DNA of 64,000 bases, taken from contig OZ037842.1 of the NCBI GenBank assembly GCA_964035575.1, forward strand, positions 682,001 through 746,000, read 5' to 3'. The position numbers and the translations under genes were made by a program. Source of the DNA: Rhynchopus sp. YZ270_cl-10 (lineage: Eukaryota; Euglenozoa; Diplonemea; Diplonemida; Diplonemidae). The stretch's first letter is position 1, and every line of letters starts with the position of its first letter. Positions 1-9,923 of the stretch are shown here, in pieces. The notes beneath the pieces were generated by a model that worked only from the letters and a program-made list of their open reading frames with translations, ran no database searches and was not told the origin of the DNA.

Positions 1-449
1 ACATGTGTGCGCAAAAACACGCTATGGTACCTTTACTAAGGAAACCCTGGTTTGCAAAAAAAAAGGGTAAGACAGGGTAAGGTAAATCTGGAAATCCCAC
101 CCAAAAAAAAAAATCTTCGCGGGGTGAGGGCGGCACCTGGGGATTTTCCCTGACCCCCAAAAACCTCGTTTTTGGAACGTTCTGACACAACCGAGTTCAC
201 GGTGGCCTCTCTCTTAAAAAAAGAACAAGTTGTTAACACATTAAACCCACCCTGTATTAGGTGCAATTTTTTTTTTCCTACACAGATTTTACTAGGGGTG
301 CAAAATTTTTTTTTGGTTTTGAAAAAGTCGGGACCCTGGACCCGAATTAGCGACACCCCTGAAGAAAACTGCAAAAAAAAAAAAAAAAAAAAAGAAGGGG
401 AAAAAAACTGGGTAATTCGCTTAGAAAAGCAGGATAAAGAGAAAAAAAA

Positions 450-485
450 CTTGTAAAGACAAAATGCGCTTCTCATACACATCTT
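450..485 (-). repeat. Dispersed CAYGAGAGGC-family element (degenerate)
   Basis: On the minus strand this reads AAGATGTGTATGAGAAGCGC followed by a T-rich stretch, ACAAG and a run of eight T. It matches copies at 12389-12421 and 56464-56500 in order of blocks (AGRTG, core, oligo-T). The function is unknown. Confidence 0.45.
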
Positions 486-2242
486 AAAAGAGTGGTAAAA
501 AAATGTATCTACAGCATCGCCTGTAAACAGGTTCCCTTGCAGAAAAGAAAACAAAATGTATCGACCTAAAAAGGTGGGGACAAATTTCAGACATCTGCAC
601 AGTATCCTAGTGTGACAGGAAAGTAGGTTTTAATACCCTGCGGTCAAGGAAACGGCAGTTACTTCTCTGTGTTCTGGTTTTTTGTTTCCTACCTTTGTTT
701 CAACTTAGCGATTAGTATGGCACCTTCTTGGGTCGTTGTATCGTGATGGGAGGTTACTTATGTTTTTCAAAATCTAAAAAAGAAAAGGCAGTTTCCATAC
801 TTTGTTGGAGAACCGAATACATCAAGGGGCGTAACACTGCACCCTCTGAAAATTTGAAAAAAAAACAAAAATATAGAAGTTACTCATCACGTATTTTGTA
901 CAACGTAAAAAAATGCGCAAAGCAGAGTGCTAAGGTTTTTGTTAAGACAATCCCCTTGACGTCCTCACAGTAAAAGAACAGTATGGAAGATACACTTCAG
1001 CCAAAAAAAAGTGAAAAATTAAAGAGAGAGAAAAAAACGCTGGAAAAAAAGGGGGTGTCAGTGTGTCGGAAACACAAACACCCCCCAAAAAAATAAAATA
1101 TGATCACCAGACCAATCTTTAGGTGTATCCAAAAGGAGAGGGTGTAACGCAAATGAAGGGTGCAAAATAATATTCTCATTTTTCTTTTTCTTTTTTTTTT
1201 TGTAAATGTCGCAGCAGAAGCTACGGGAGCCTTTTTTTAATGTCTTTCATTTCTGCACCCTCCTCCTTTTTAGTCGTTATTTTCCCTTCTTCCATTTTTC
1301 AATAATCTGGAAATAGTCAGCCGGAGTCTGTACACAGCTGTCACCTCCCCCCTCCATCTCCATAAACTTTCTTTATAATTTGCAAAAAAACCCCCCCCCC
1401 CCCCCCCCCTAGGGGGGTCCGTCCGGCCGTTTTTGCTGTCCCAAACCACTTTTTTTTGTAAAAACCCGCGAAAAACCCGAAAAAACACCCCAAAACACCC
1501 CCAAACCCCCAAAAAATCACCCAAAACCACGAAAAACACACTTTTGAGCACTATTTCGTACTTTATTCTGATTTTTTTGGTGTTTTTTCCCGCTTTTTCA
1601 GCTTTTTTCCTGGAAATATACCCCTTAATATTGCCTATAGAATCCCTGTACTGCTCACTGAGACAGCATAGCGACCAGAGGCTCCTTATTCATCGTACCG
1701 GTGTCTTCGCCGTCAAGGGGTGCACAATCTGCCGCAAATTCCCGCAACTCTGTCTTTGTGAAGAGATGAAGCACTTTAGTGTTGTACTTTTCAAGTTGCT
1801 ACTTCTGGGTGCTTTGCATGGACCTGCCTTTGTGGTGCGCTTTGGTGTGTGCTGCGGTAAGTTCTTCCCTTGAGAGAGACGGAACCCAACCTAGACTGTA
1901 GAGGATGTCTAGGTTCCAGCGACAGTGAGTCGGTGTTGTCGGGGTGCTGGCTCCTTTCGTGGTGGCTTGCAACTTGGTCAAGGACACCGACAACGGATTC
2001 GCACGAATCATTGGTCATAGGAGGAGGCAAGGAAGGCTTTACTGCACTTAGACACAGGGTACGTTGTCATTTTCAGGGACCAAAAAGCCCCAGTAAGTGT
2101 TGCAAGTACGATTTTCCACAGCTCGGGAGGGCTGTCAGGCAGTTCAGAGGGATTTCGACACTTCTGCGACTGCCTGAACACGCCTTTTAGGATTTTTATT
2201 TTGGGTGCGAAATACGTCAAAAGGATGGGGGGAAATACCGTT

Positions 2243-2800
2243 ATTTTAAGCGTTGCAGACACAAAAACACCCTCAAAAACCCCCCAGGGACCCCAAAAAG
2301 CTGCAAAATCCACACATTTCCACCTCGGGACCTCATTGGAGGTGGACTGAGGTGGTTTTTTGGTGTTTTGAATGAATTGGTATTATTTTTTTTTGGTAAA
2401 TAAGTGGTCTTCTGCTAGGCGTTGCATAGCCGTTGCTTAAGTGTTGCATAAGTGTTGCATGGCCTATAAAACCCTCCCAAGTGCTCGAAATGCTATTTTT
2501 CACCCTACATGGGGTCTGGGGGACATTTTCCTGGGTATTTGGACACCATTCCGACTACCTTGGCACTTTTTTGGGGGTTTTCAGGTACAAAAAAAGTCAA
2601 AAAAGTGACTAAAAAAAGGGTACTTTTAAGCGTTTGGGGCACACACACCCACTGCAAAATGCATCTGGGGCCCCCACAGGACCCCTAAAAGCTGTAAAAA
2701 CCATATATTTCCACCCTGGGACCCCACCGGATGTGGACCGAGGTGTTTTTCGGGTGTTTAGAAGGAATTTTGTCTGACTAGAAAATTTTTTTGGTAAGTG
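2243..2800. repeat. Imperfect direct duplication, offset about 380-397 bp
   Basis: Two related segments, about 2243-2405 and 2621-2800, share in the same order TTTTAAGCGTT, a C-rich AGGACCCC(T)AAAAGCTG block, a TTTCCACC(C)TGGGACC-like block, GTGGAC-GAGGTG and TTTTTTTGGTAA. They differ by many substitutions and small indels. This looks like an old duplication with no coding content. Confidence 0.55.
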
Positions 2801-3188
2801 TTGCATTTTGGCCATCTTGGTGACGATCTGGTGACGCCATTTTTGGAGATTTTTCACAAAAAATCGATTTTTTTTAACCAGGAAAGTCTCTGTAGAGGTT
2901 GTCAGGTGGTTTAATGGGATATTTTCGTGATCCCCAGGGCGATTTGCGGCCAGGTACGACCTTTTTAGTGGATTTCTTCACCTAAATTTCAAAAAAATGG
3001 GTTTGGGACAGCAAATCCTTAAGGAATTCCTTCTACGTGGACCCCCCTACCCCCCCCCCCCCCTATTACATTTGGCCATAACTTCGCTTCTCATTTGTTT
3101 TTGCTTATTTTTGGTATTTTCTTCTTACCTTTCTTTTGGTTTCTTTGGAGAGGCCTTCTTCTTCTTCTTCTCTTCACCCCCTCCTTTT

Positions 3189-4133
3189 TTATTCTTGGTT
3201 TTGAAGAAATTGTTCATTTTTTTCGAGCTCATTATCGTCTTGAGCACGCTCCTCCGCATGGCGTTTGTTGTTGTCGTGATCCTCCTCGCTATAGACCATT
3301 TGGTGCTGTGCCTGTTGGTGCATTATCATCATTTCCTGCTCTTCGTTGATGTGGTGCTCGTTGACGTGGGTCTCACCCATCACCATTTCCTCGTCGTCGT
3401 GGTGGCGGTAGTGAATCGGCTCTTCTGTGAGGTATTTCTCAGCGGAGGGAGGATTCTGATCTTGTTCATCTTCATGAACCGGGCGGTGCTCGTGGATGCT
3501 GTGTTCCATGGAGTGGTCGTCGTGGTGATCATGCTCGATTCCCTCCATATGCTGTGCAATCATCATCTCATCCGCAAAAATATCAGCATGTTCCCCTGAA
3601 GCATGCACATTCTCCAGATGCACTTCACTACTGTTCAGCGGCGCTCCGGTCACATCCTTCTCTTCAGTCACCCTCTTTGAAATCCCTTCGCTAGGATCAT
3701 GAAAGATCCCTGTGTTGGTATGGTCAACAACGTTCCTATGGTGGTCAACCTCCTCAACGTGATGAGCAGCACGAAGCTGTTCTTCGTGATCCGCATCGCT
3801 GACGGTAGAAACTTCAATCAAAGAAGGTGATTCAGTGTCAACAGCAAAAGGCACAATGGTGTCCATCTGGATCGGTTTTAGGCTAGGCTTCACTGCCATT
3901 TCGGTTGGGGAATAACGCAGTTTAACCATAGTGTTGTTATGCTTCTGCGGGCCAAACGCAACCGATCCCCAGTACAGCAGAATAATAGCAAGAAGAAGAC
4001 ACCCCATCACTTTTGGGAGCACCGTCATCGGGCTGCTGATCTGGTCATGGTCCTTGTGTACGTCCATTTCAATGACAACATGAGAACACTGCTCCTTAGA
4101 GCGGATCATCTCACTGGAGGCTCCACGACGCAT
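3189..4133 (-). CDS. Histidine-rich acidic single-pass membrane protein
   Basis: The protein has 314 residues and begins at the first ATG. A short N-terminal segment (residues 1-40) is followed by one hydrophobic helix at about 41-61 (GCLLLAIILLYWGSVAFG core). The remaining 250 residues are hydrophilic and very rich in His, Asp and Glu. About 30 histidines follow the membrane segment, in clusters such as HHVEEVDHH, HDHHDDH and HYRHHDDEE. No signal peptide is seen, so a signal-anchor topology is likely. The His/acid clusters suggest binding of divalent metal ions such as zinc or nickel; this is inference from composition. No family was recognised. It is the last gene of the minus-strand array. 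Unlike its neighbours, it has a pyrimidine tract but no clear AG between that tract and the ATG. Confidence 0.7.
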   Translation of the reverse strand: MRRGASSEMIRSKEQCSHVVIEMDVHKDHDQISSPMTVLPKVMGCLLLAIILLYWGSVAFGPQKHNNTMVKLRYSPTEMAVKPSLKPIQMDTIVPFAVDTESPSLIEVSTVSDADHEEQLRAAHHVEEVDHHRNVVDHTNTGIFHDPSEGISKRVTEEKDVTGAPLNSSEVHLENVHASGEHADIFADEMMIAQHMEGIEHDHHDDHSMEHSIHEHRPVHEDEQDQNPPSAEKYLTEEPIHYRHHDDEEMVMGETHVNEHHINEEQEMMIMHQQAQHQMVYSEEDHDNNKRHAEERAQDDNELEKNEQFLQNQE

Positions 4134-4399
4134 TTTGGTTTAAAATTGGGGGAAAATCAGAAAGGGGAAAAAAAAAAAATGTGTAATATAGGCAAATAAT
4201 GTTGTCCTGGAATAAGGGGAAAATGTGGTATAAATCTGACAAGAAAATGGGCGTCGGATCTGGGTTTGATTCGCGGTGTTGTTTGCAGGAAGGTGTGAAG
4301 GTGCGATGGGGTGCGTGGGAACTCAGATACAGCGAGACAGGAAACCGGGTCAAAATTTGTGAGGTGGTAACATGGATCTTCTTGTTGCGTGGTGGCCAG

Positions 4400-4573
4400 T
4401 CAAGGTAGAAGGAAATCAGTCCAATACCCCATGTAGGTTGTCGTAGGTTGTTGGTTTGGCACATAACCCCTGCGTTCGTACTCCTTCAGCTGCCTCACAA
4501 TCTCCTTCGAATCTTGTCGTACTTCGTGGTGGCACCCACAAGCTGTCGTGACTTTGCGTACGGACGGATGCAC
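4400..4573 (-). CDS. Possible 3'-terminal exon of an unrecognised small gene
   Basis: On the minus strand a T-rich tract (about 4605-4627) is followed by GCTGTCAG and then an open frame of 57 residues beginning VHPSVRKVTTACGCHHEV and ending MGYWTDFLLP before a stop. No ATG opens this frame, so an upstream exon would be needed and was not found. The composition looks more protein-like than the flanking A/T-rich DNA. No family was recognised, and it may be a chance open frame. Confidence 0.25.
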   Translation of the reverse strand: MHPSVRKVTTACGCHHEVRQDSKEIVRQLKEYERRGYVPNQQPTTTYMGYWTDFLLP

Positions 4574-4800
4574 CTGACAGCAAGGTTCCGCAGGCCGAGG
4601 GAGGTTGTAAAAAAACAAAAAAAAAGAGCGGAGGATGGGGGGCTGTTAAAATGGAATGAAATCGCGAAGAATAAAGGGGTAGACATTGATGCAGGCAGAC
4701 ACCTCCAGATGACCACGTACAATGCCAGCCCCGGATGGAAACACAATAACAAAAAAAATGCTGTGAAATTGCCTTCACTCGATGTGTACCTTTTAAAAAA

Positions 4801-4837
4801 GTTGATAAGATGAGCCCAAGCTCGTGCTTAGCCACCT
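4801..4837 (-). repeat. Dispersed CAYGAGAGGC-family element
   Basis: The minus strand reads AGGTGGCTAAGCACGAGCTT, then GGGCTCATCTTATCAAC and TTTTTT. It shares the AGGTGRCTAAGC start with the copy in a dynein intron (40651-40683) and the TCAAC-T(n) end with other copies. CAAGC and GCTTAG can form a short hairpin. Confidence 0.55.
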
Positions 4838-5087
4838 TTCTTTAAAAGAGCGAGGGGGGGTATGAAAGGGGACACACGGCGATAATTGAGAGGGGGTTTT
4901 TTTTTTGAAGATTGGTTGAGTAGCAAGCGCCCGACACCTGAGGATGCGCCACTCTTTTTTGTCAAAAAAAATTTTTTTTCACCGTGTTCCATTTCGCTTT
5001 TTCTGTTAGAGGGCTGACGCACGATGCACGTCAGCGGCTCTCCAGGTTAGTTAGAGGTATATTGGGGGTCTCTGGGAGAAAAAAAAA

Positions 5088-5108
5088 GTTGAAAGCGCAA
5101 ACGCCTCA
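5088..5108 (-). repeat. GAGGCGTTTGC-type dispersed motif
   Basis: The minus strand reads TGAGGCGTTTGCGCTTTCAAC followed by nine T. It is identical over 21 nt to the copy at 17355-17375, with variants at 54009, 55813 and 56511. Confidence 0.6.
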
Positions 5109-5197
5109 CCATTCATCGCCGCAGGCACTGCAAAAAAATAACTTGAAATACAGCCGTACATCCACTTCGAGAAGCCTTTACACAGCCTCCTCTTCCC

Positions 5198-6295
5198 TCA
5201 CATTTCCACCCGCATCACGGCGACGTCGTCTGCGTCAGAGTAGAACATCCAACGGCCACATTTTGTTAGGAAAAAATTCGTTGCGCGTTCGTTTATTGGC
5301 ATGCTTCCCATGCGCTCTCCGGTAGTTGAGTAGAACTGCAACTCCTCTGGGGTACGTGCCAGGATGTAGTCACCCCTTGGAGAGATCAGTGGTGCTGCGT
5401 CAAGGTCGAAGCTGTGCACCTCTGCACGGAGAGGCACGTTCCACACCTTGATAGGTCCGTTGAGACAGGCGCTGACCGCGGTCCGCCCATCCTCTGTGAC
5501 AGAGAACCTCTGCACAACCGAGGTATGCCCCTTCAACGCGGCCTGCTTCCCTGACACGATATCCATCAGCACAATGTCCTCATCCGCACCACACGCAATA
5601 CTCCCATCCACCGCACCAAACAGAGCACGCAGATAACAATCATTCCCCCACAGCTCTCTTGGGGTTTTATTATCATTTTTCAAATCCCACACCCGAACAA
5701 TATTTTCAAGCCCCAAAGATACTCCGAATCCACACAACGTAAAGCAAACGTACATAGCAGAACTGTCGAATAGGGTGTGGGAAGCGCTTCCTGAAGTGGT
5801 GTATACAATAATTTGACCGGTTTCCAAGCAAGCAATGAGAAGCGTACTGCAAGGGGAATATCTGAGGTCGGAGGGTCTGGCAGGGTGTTGTGTTGTCCAA
5901 AGGCAGAGCGCGGTTTCGGTGTCGTAGGTAGTAAAGGTGGAAGGCTCGTGGCGATCGGGGAGCCTTCGCCCTGCGATCGTAAGAAGAAGGGAGCTTGGGG
6001 ACACAGCGAGGCACGGTGCATTGGGGCATGCTGCGTAGCTGCGAGGATGCAGGTTGGGCCCGACACTGACAACGTCCACCTCACTCCCACACTGCAACGT
6101 CGTATCGCACAACGCAACCTCATCACCACCCACATCCTCCTCACATCCACGCAGACGTACACACAACTCAGGGAAGCCCACATCGCAACCCACCTCCCGC
6201 AACACCTTCACCTTAAGACTCCCCACAGTCTCCTCCGGCACTGTACTAATAATACACTCCCTACCATTAGGGGTAAAACAACAGGATAAATCCAT
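5198..6295 (-). CDS. Ubiquitin-like domain plus WD40 repeat protein
   Basis: The protein has 365 residues and starts at the first ATG after a pyrimidine tract ending in CAG, 16-18 nt upstream. Residues 1-80 look like a ubiquitin-like fold: a TVGSLKVKVLREVG segment, a PELCVRLRG segment, LCDTTLQCGSEVDVVSVG at the end, and spacing like ubiquitin. From about residue 90 to the C-terminus there are WD40-type blades. The clearest are ENIVRVWDLKND and GHTSVVQRFSV...GPIKVWNVP. At least four to five blades fit, so a full propeller is plausible. Such proteins usually act as scaffolds in protein complexes. The specific partner is unknown, and I do not recognise an orthologue. No intron was seen. Confidence 0.75.
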   Translation of the reverse strand: MDLSCCFTPNGRECIISTVPEETVGSLKVKVLREVGCDVGFPELCVRLRGCEEDVGGDEVALCDTTLQCGSEVDVVSVGPNLHPRSYAACPNAPCLAVSPSSLLLTIAGRRLPDRHEPSTFTTYDTETALCLWTTQHPARPSDLRYSPCSTLLIACLETGQIIVYTTSGSASHTLFDSSAMYVCFTLCGFGVSLGLENIVRVWDLKNDNKTPRELWGNDCYLRALFGAVDGSIACGADEDIVLMDIVSGKQAALKGHTSVVQRFSVTEDGRTAVSACLNGPIKVWNVPLRAEVHSFDLDAAPLISPRGDYILARTPEELQFYSTTGERMGSMPINERATNFFLTKCGRWMFYSDADDVAVMRVEM

Positions 6296-7553
6296 TGGGA
6301 GGTTTCGTTAGCTGGATTTGAAGAGAAAAATGGGGGAGGAGGGGGAGGGGGAGGGGGAAAGGAAGGCAGGTAGAGAGGGGGAGCGGTGCATTTTTTTTTG
6401 GGAAACAATACTAATATTTTCGCAAACAGTAGGGAGGGGGGAGTGTGGAATATAAATATTTTTTTGAGGCAAACAATCTAGATATCCTCGTAATGGGTTT
6501 GTTCTGGTTTTCTTTTGGTTGCTGGGAAAATAATTATAATAAAATTGCAGATATCTCTGCAGGGGGGGAAAACCCCCTTTTTGTTTTGATTTTGTGATTG
6601 ACAAAACAAACCAAAAGGAAGGAGAAAATGTTCTGTAACATATGCATCACGTTCCTTAGTTATCTAAAAAGGAAGAGAGTACTGAATAGAACAGTGTCAT
6701 TCAAAAAGGGTTCGGCTGCATACCAAATACCAAGGGAAAAAAGAGAGAAAAAAAAGTCCAATATTTCATATTCTCGCTCGCTTAGGATCAGCCCTTTTGC
6801 GGGCAGATTCTTTTTTATTGTAGTATCGACAATCACCTGTCCGAGGACGGGGTTCTGTACTTTGAATATTAACAGGACATACACACCCTTTCCCACGCTT
6901 TTGAACCCCCACCCAATTTGCGTCTATTACTAAGTTCTAAATTTCTATGGTAGCTGAAAAGGGGGGCGAAAGTGGGGAGGGAGAAGTATTGGTGCCAAAG
7001 CACCCCATGCATCGTATTGGTGTAGCGTTTTAGGGGCAGAAATGCGTGTCAAGACACCACATTTCCCGCTGGAGAAATGAGGGTTTTTTGTATGGGAAAA
7101 CTACGTGAGTACTAATGGTGGGAATCTGACTCCCTTTTTGGTGTTTGCATCATTCCCAATGGGGGGAGCATGTCCACATAACATAACATAACACGGTGTC
7201 AATCTGAAGATTCATTGCTGCCATTCATAAAGCGGGTCTGTATTCTATAAAAAGAGCATGGTAAGGGGGGAAGGACACACACAGCTAGCGTCGTTTGCAT
7301 AGGGGGTGGCTATACAAAAAAAACGCAACGTTAATACGCAAAACAGATCCACAAGATGCAGGGCAAGAAGGGCAAACCCCTCCTACAGCATTCCGCTCCC
7401 CCGCGAACGGCGTGATGCTGCTCTTTGCAGGATATTGCTGTGATTGAGATTTTTTGAAAGAAATATACAATTGTCAATTGGCAGCACTGCTATTTGAAAA
7501 AAAAATGAAATCCAAAGAGACGTGAAGCAAAGGTGTTTTGGACATAAACCCCG
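6296..7553. other. Spacer, nothing coding seen
   Basis: About 1.26 kb between the ankyrin gene stop and the WD40 gene start. It is A/T- and G-rich with homopolymers and a short ATAAC tandem (about 7178-7192). No gene or RNA could be supported in it. Confidence 0.6.
6312..6365 (-). promoter_or_regulatory. Polypyrimidine tract and AG before the WD40 gene
   Basis: The minus strand is an almost unbroken pyrimidine tract of about 45 nt ending in AAATCCAG, 16-18 nt before the ATG. This is the expected layout of a 3' splice site, probably for trans-splicing since no upstream exon is apparent. Confidence 0.5.
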
Positions 7554-9923
7554 TTATTTGCGCATTTTTTTGCGGTCGTGGAGGCCAAACCGAGGGGGAA
7601 ATACATACTCTCCATCCTCCTCTAGCTTCTGCAGTGTGCTTGAGAGATCGTCCTTTGCACTGGGTGCACCTGACACCACTGACGTGCGTCTGCTTCCCAT
7701 ACCCGAGGGTGGGGGCGGCGGAACACTGCCGGACACGGACACTGGACGTGACGCTCCACCTGCGACGGACGGTGGCTTGGATGCTGCTGGTGTGCCTTGT
7801 GGTGTTGCCGAGGGTGTTGCTACGTAGGCAGGCTCATCTGCAGCGGAGTCTGCTGTTGGTGCTGGCGGGAGGGATGTGTCCCCCGAGGTGAGGTTCGGTG
7901 CATCGCCAAGCGAGGGCTGCGAAAGCCCTGAGAGGTCAAGCTGTTTCTGCACACCACTACTGTCGTGCGCAGCGGGGGTTGTGTTCGCGAGGTGCGCAAT
8001 CTCGCTGACATGCTTCTTGGCAGCCTCCACATCAGACACACCCATGATGCCTGCCAACTGCTCCACACGACGCAAATTGCGTTGCACCGGAAGAGATGAG
8101 GGGTGAATCACTGCACGTCTTGACTCATCGTACTCTCGCTGTCTCCTTTCTGGTGAGGTTTCGTTCGAAACGACCCCTGGATGCGGGAAGTCGGTCATGA
8201 CGTCACGGTCAAAGGTTGTTTCAACGTCCTTCTGCTGAGCACGGCGATGCAACTCTGCATCAGAAAACATCCATTTGTCAGGCACGTCGTACCTCGTCTT
8301 GACTAACTCATTTTCCATAGTGGAGAGGCGGTACTTATAGTCGCCCCATTGGTTTTCAATGCTCCGATCAGGGGACCCTCGCTGCTCTTCCAGATACCCC
8401 ACAGGGCGGGTGTGCTTCTTTTTGCGCGCCTCACTGCGTTGCACATCCTTGAAACGCTCTTGATGCATCCTCTCCCGCCTCACAAACTCCGGCTCACAAG
8501 AATCTGCGGCGGCCAACAGATCCACCCTCGCCCCTCCCCTTCTCGTTGACCCTGGGGATGCAGATCTTCCTGGCGCACGCCTTGCGCTTCCCTTTGCTTT
8601 CCGTCCGGCCATTGGACTTCTACTTCTGCTCCGACTTCTGCTGTGACTCAGCTCTCTGTCGACATGGGTTTGCAGGTCTATGGGGGTGTCTTTGATTTTG
8701 AATAGACTGCTTAACGAGGCTTCTGCTGCGGTGTATGCTCTGCTTGGTTGGAATGAAGCAGCGTCGACTGCTTCGAGGCCGTCAGAGAAGGCTGAGTCGT
8801 CAAAGGGGGGGCCACGTTGGGTTTCGTAGACAGCGTCCTCTGCGGCGAGGATGACTTGGTTGTTTGGAGCGACAGCGGCTGCAGCTGCGGCAGCGGCGGG
8901 GGGGTAATTCACATTGATTGGCGAAGGGGCAGGGTTGTGTCCATTTCTAGGGGGCCCGATGGAACCGACAGTACGGCGGGGGACTCCACCTACACCACCT
9001 ACGTCGCTATGGGGTGTGACAGAGATAGGGTGTGAAGAGGAACGGCTAGGAGGCATAGGGGGCTCCATTCTCCGCTCCTGCGAAGGGTTAGAGGAGTATA
9101 CCCCAGGAGTGGATCCCAGGTGTGTTGGGGTGTGCGGTGGGTTTCGTGCAACGCTCTGTGGTCCTCTCTGGCCCTGTCGTAGAACACCTTCAATGAGATG
9201 TAGGGTGTTGTTCGAGGCCGCCCATTCTGCAGCAGTTTTGCCTGCTCCACGTTGTTCTGGGTCTGCGCCGTTTGCTAGAAGCAGTGCAACGACATCCGCA
9301 TTGCCTTGATACGAGGCTATCATAATAGGGGTCACCCCAGCGTTGGTTGCCTTATTCGGCATCGCCCCTGCGGCAAGCAGCATGGAGACAATGGTGGGGT
9401 TGTTCTGCTGGCTGCTGATGAAGAGTGGTGTAGCGCCGCTTTCTTTTGCGAAGTTTGGGTCCGCACCATGCTGTAGCAGGATGTTTACGACATCGAACTG
9501 ACCGTTCTGTGCTGCCACGTATAGCGCAGAGACACGCCCATGGGTTTTAATGCTGGAAGGGCTTGCGCCACGTTGACATAAAAACTCAACCACCGAAGGG
9601 TGTCCCGCCTCAGATGCAAGCCACATCCCAGTACACCCATCCTCCTGCGGTGAGTCTGTAGGGAACCCTTCAATGGCAGCAAGGTCACGTACCGTAGCAA
9701 TGTGCCCCTGTTGGCAGGCCTTCCGGAAGGCGACAAGCTGCGGGCTGTTTGGATCCCCTGCGCGGAAGGGCACCTCGCGGACAGGGGAGCGCCGTGAGCT
9801 GACCTCGCTCCGTTGCTGCGAGTACTGCTGGGAGTGCTGCGAGTTGCTGTACTGGTCGCCGTAGTGTGGTTGGTGCTGCTGCTGCCTGTGCGGGTGCTCC
9901 CCATACACGGCAGGGAAACTCAT
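7554..9923 (-). CDS. Ankyrin repeat protein with low-complexity C-terminal half
   Basis: The protein has 789 residues if translation starts at MSFPAVYG, the first ATG after a pyrimidine tract ending in CCAG 30 nt upstream. The frame stays open farther upstream, but that part translates the tract itself. Residues about 45-240 contain about five ankyrin repeats, with motifs such as ALYVAAQNGQFDVVNILLQHGADPN and TPLFISSQQNNPTIV. The rest is rich in Ser, Pro, Arg and Ala. It includes a run of eight or more Ala near residue 345 and an alternating Ser-Arg stretch (SHSRSRSRSRSPM). Ankyrin repeats mediate protein binding; the target is unknown. No enzyme domain was seen. The downstream neighbour is the WD40 gene and the upstream neighbour is beta-tubulin. 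Confidence 0.85.
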   Translation of the reverse strand: MSFPAVYGEHPHRQQQHQPHYGDQYSNSQHSQQYSQQRSEVSSRRSPVREVPFRAGDPNSPQLVAFRKACQQGHIATVRDLAAIEGFPTDSPQEDGCTGMWLASEAGHPSVVEFLCQRGASPSSIKTHGRVSALYVAAQNGQFDVVNILLQHGADPNFAKESGATPLFISSQQNNPTIVSMLLAAGAMPNKATNAGVTPIMIASYQGNADVVALLLANGADPEQRGAGKTAAEWAASNNTLHLIEGVLRQGQRGPQSVARNPPHTPTHLGSTPGVYSSNPSQERRMEPPMPPSRSSSHPISVTPHSDVGGVGGVPRRTVGSIGPPRNGHNPAPSPINVNYPPAAAAAAAAVAPNNQVILAAEDAVYETQRGPPFDDSAFSDGLEAVDAASFQPSRAYTAAEASLSSLFKIKDTPIDLQTHVDRELSHSRSRSRSRSPMAGRKAKGSARRAPGRSASPGSTRRGGARVDLLAAADSCEPEFVRRERMHQERFKDVQRSEARKKKHTRPVGYLEEQRGSPDRSIENQWGDYKYRLSTMENELVKTRYDVPDKWMFSDAELHRRAQQKDVETTFDRDVMTDFPHPGVVSNETSPERRQREYDESRRAVIHPSSLPVQRNLRRVEQLAGIMGVSDVEAAKKHVSEIAHLANTTPAAHDSSGVQKQLDLSGLSQPSLGDAPNLTSGDTSLPPAPTADSAADEPAYVATPSATPQGTPAASKPPSVAGGASRPVSVSGSVPPPPPSGMGSRRTSVVSGAPSAKDDLSSTLQKLEEDGEYVFPPRFGLHDRKKMRK

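Larger units (their letters stand above)
1..3188. other. Gene-free left end, homopolymer-rich
   Basis: No protein gene can be supported here. The sequence is full of A, T, C and G homopolymers, including a long C run near 1390-1410 and another near 3050-3062. Open frames on both strands are short and mostly translate these runs. A stretch at about 1630-2170 has normal complexity and could be a decayed or spliced gene, but no frame carries a recognisable motif. It also holds one copy of the dispersed element family (450-485) and an imperfect duplication (2243-2800). Confidence 0.6.
4134..5197. other. Spacer between WD40 gene and His-rich gene
   Basis: About 1.06 kb. It holds one possible 3'-terminal exon (4400-4573, minus), a dispersed element at 4801-4837 and a GAGGCGTTTGC-type copy at 5088-5108. 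The rest is A/T-rich with homopolymers. Confidence 0.6.

Noticed and set aside
1630-2170. Protein gene in the normal-complexity stretch of the left end
   Set aside because: Frames on both strands are under 110 codons outside simple sequence, lack motifs and cannot be joined by convincing splice sites.
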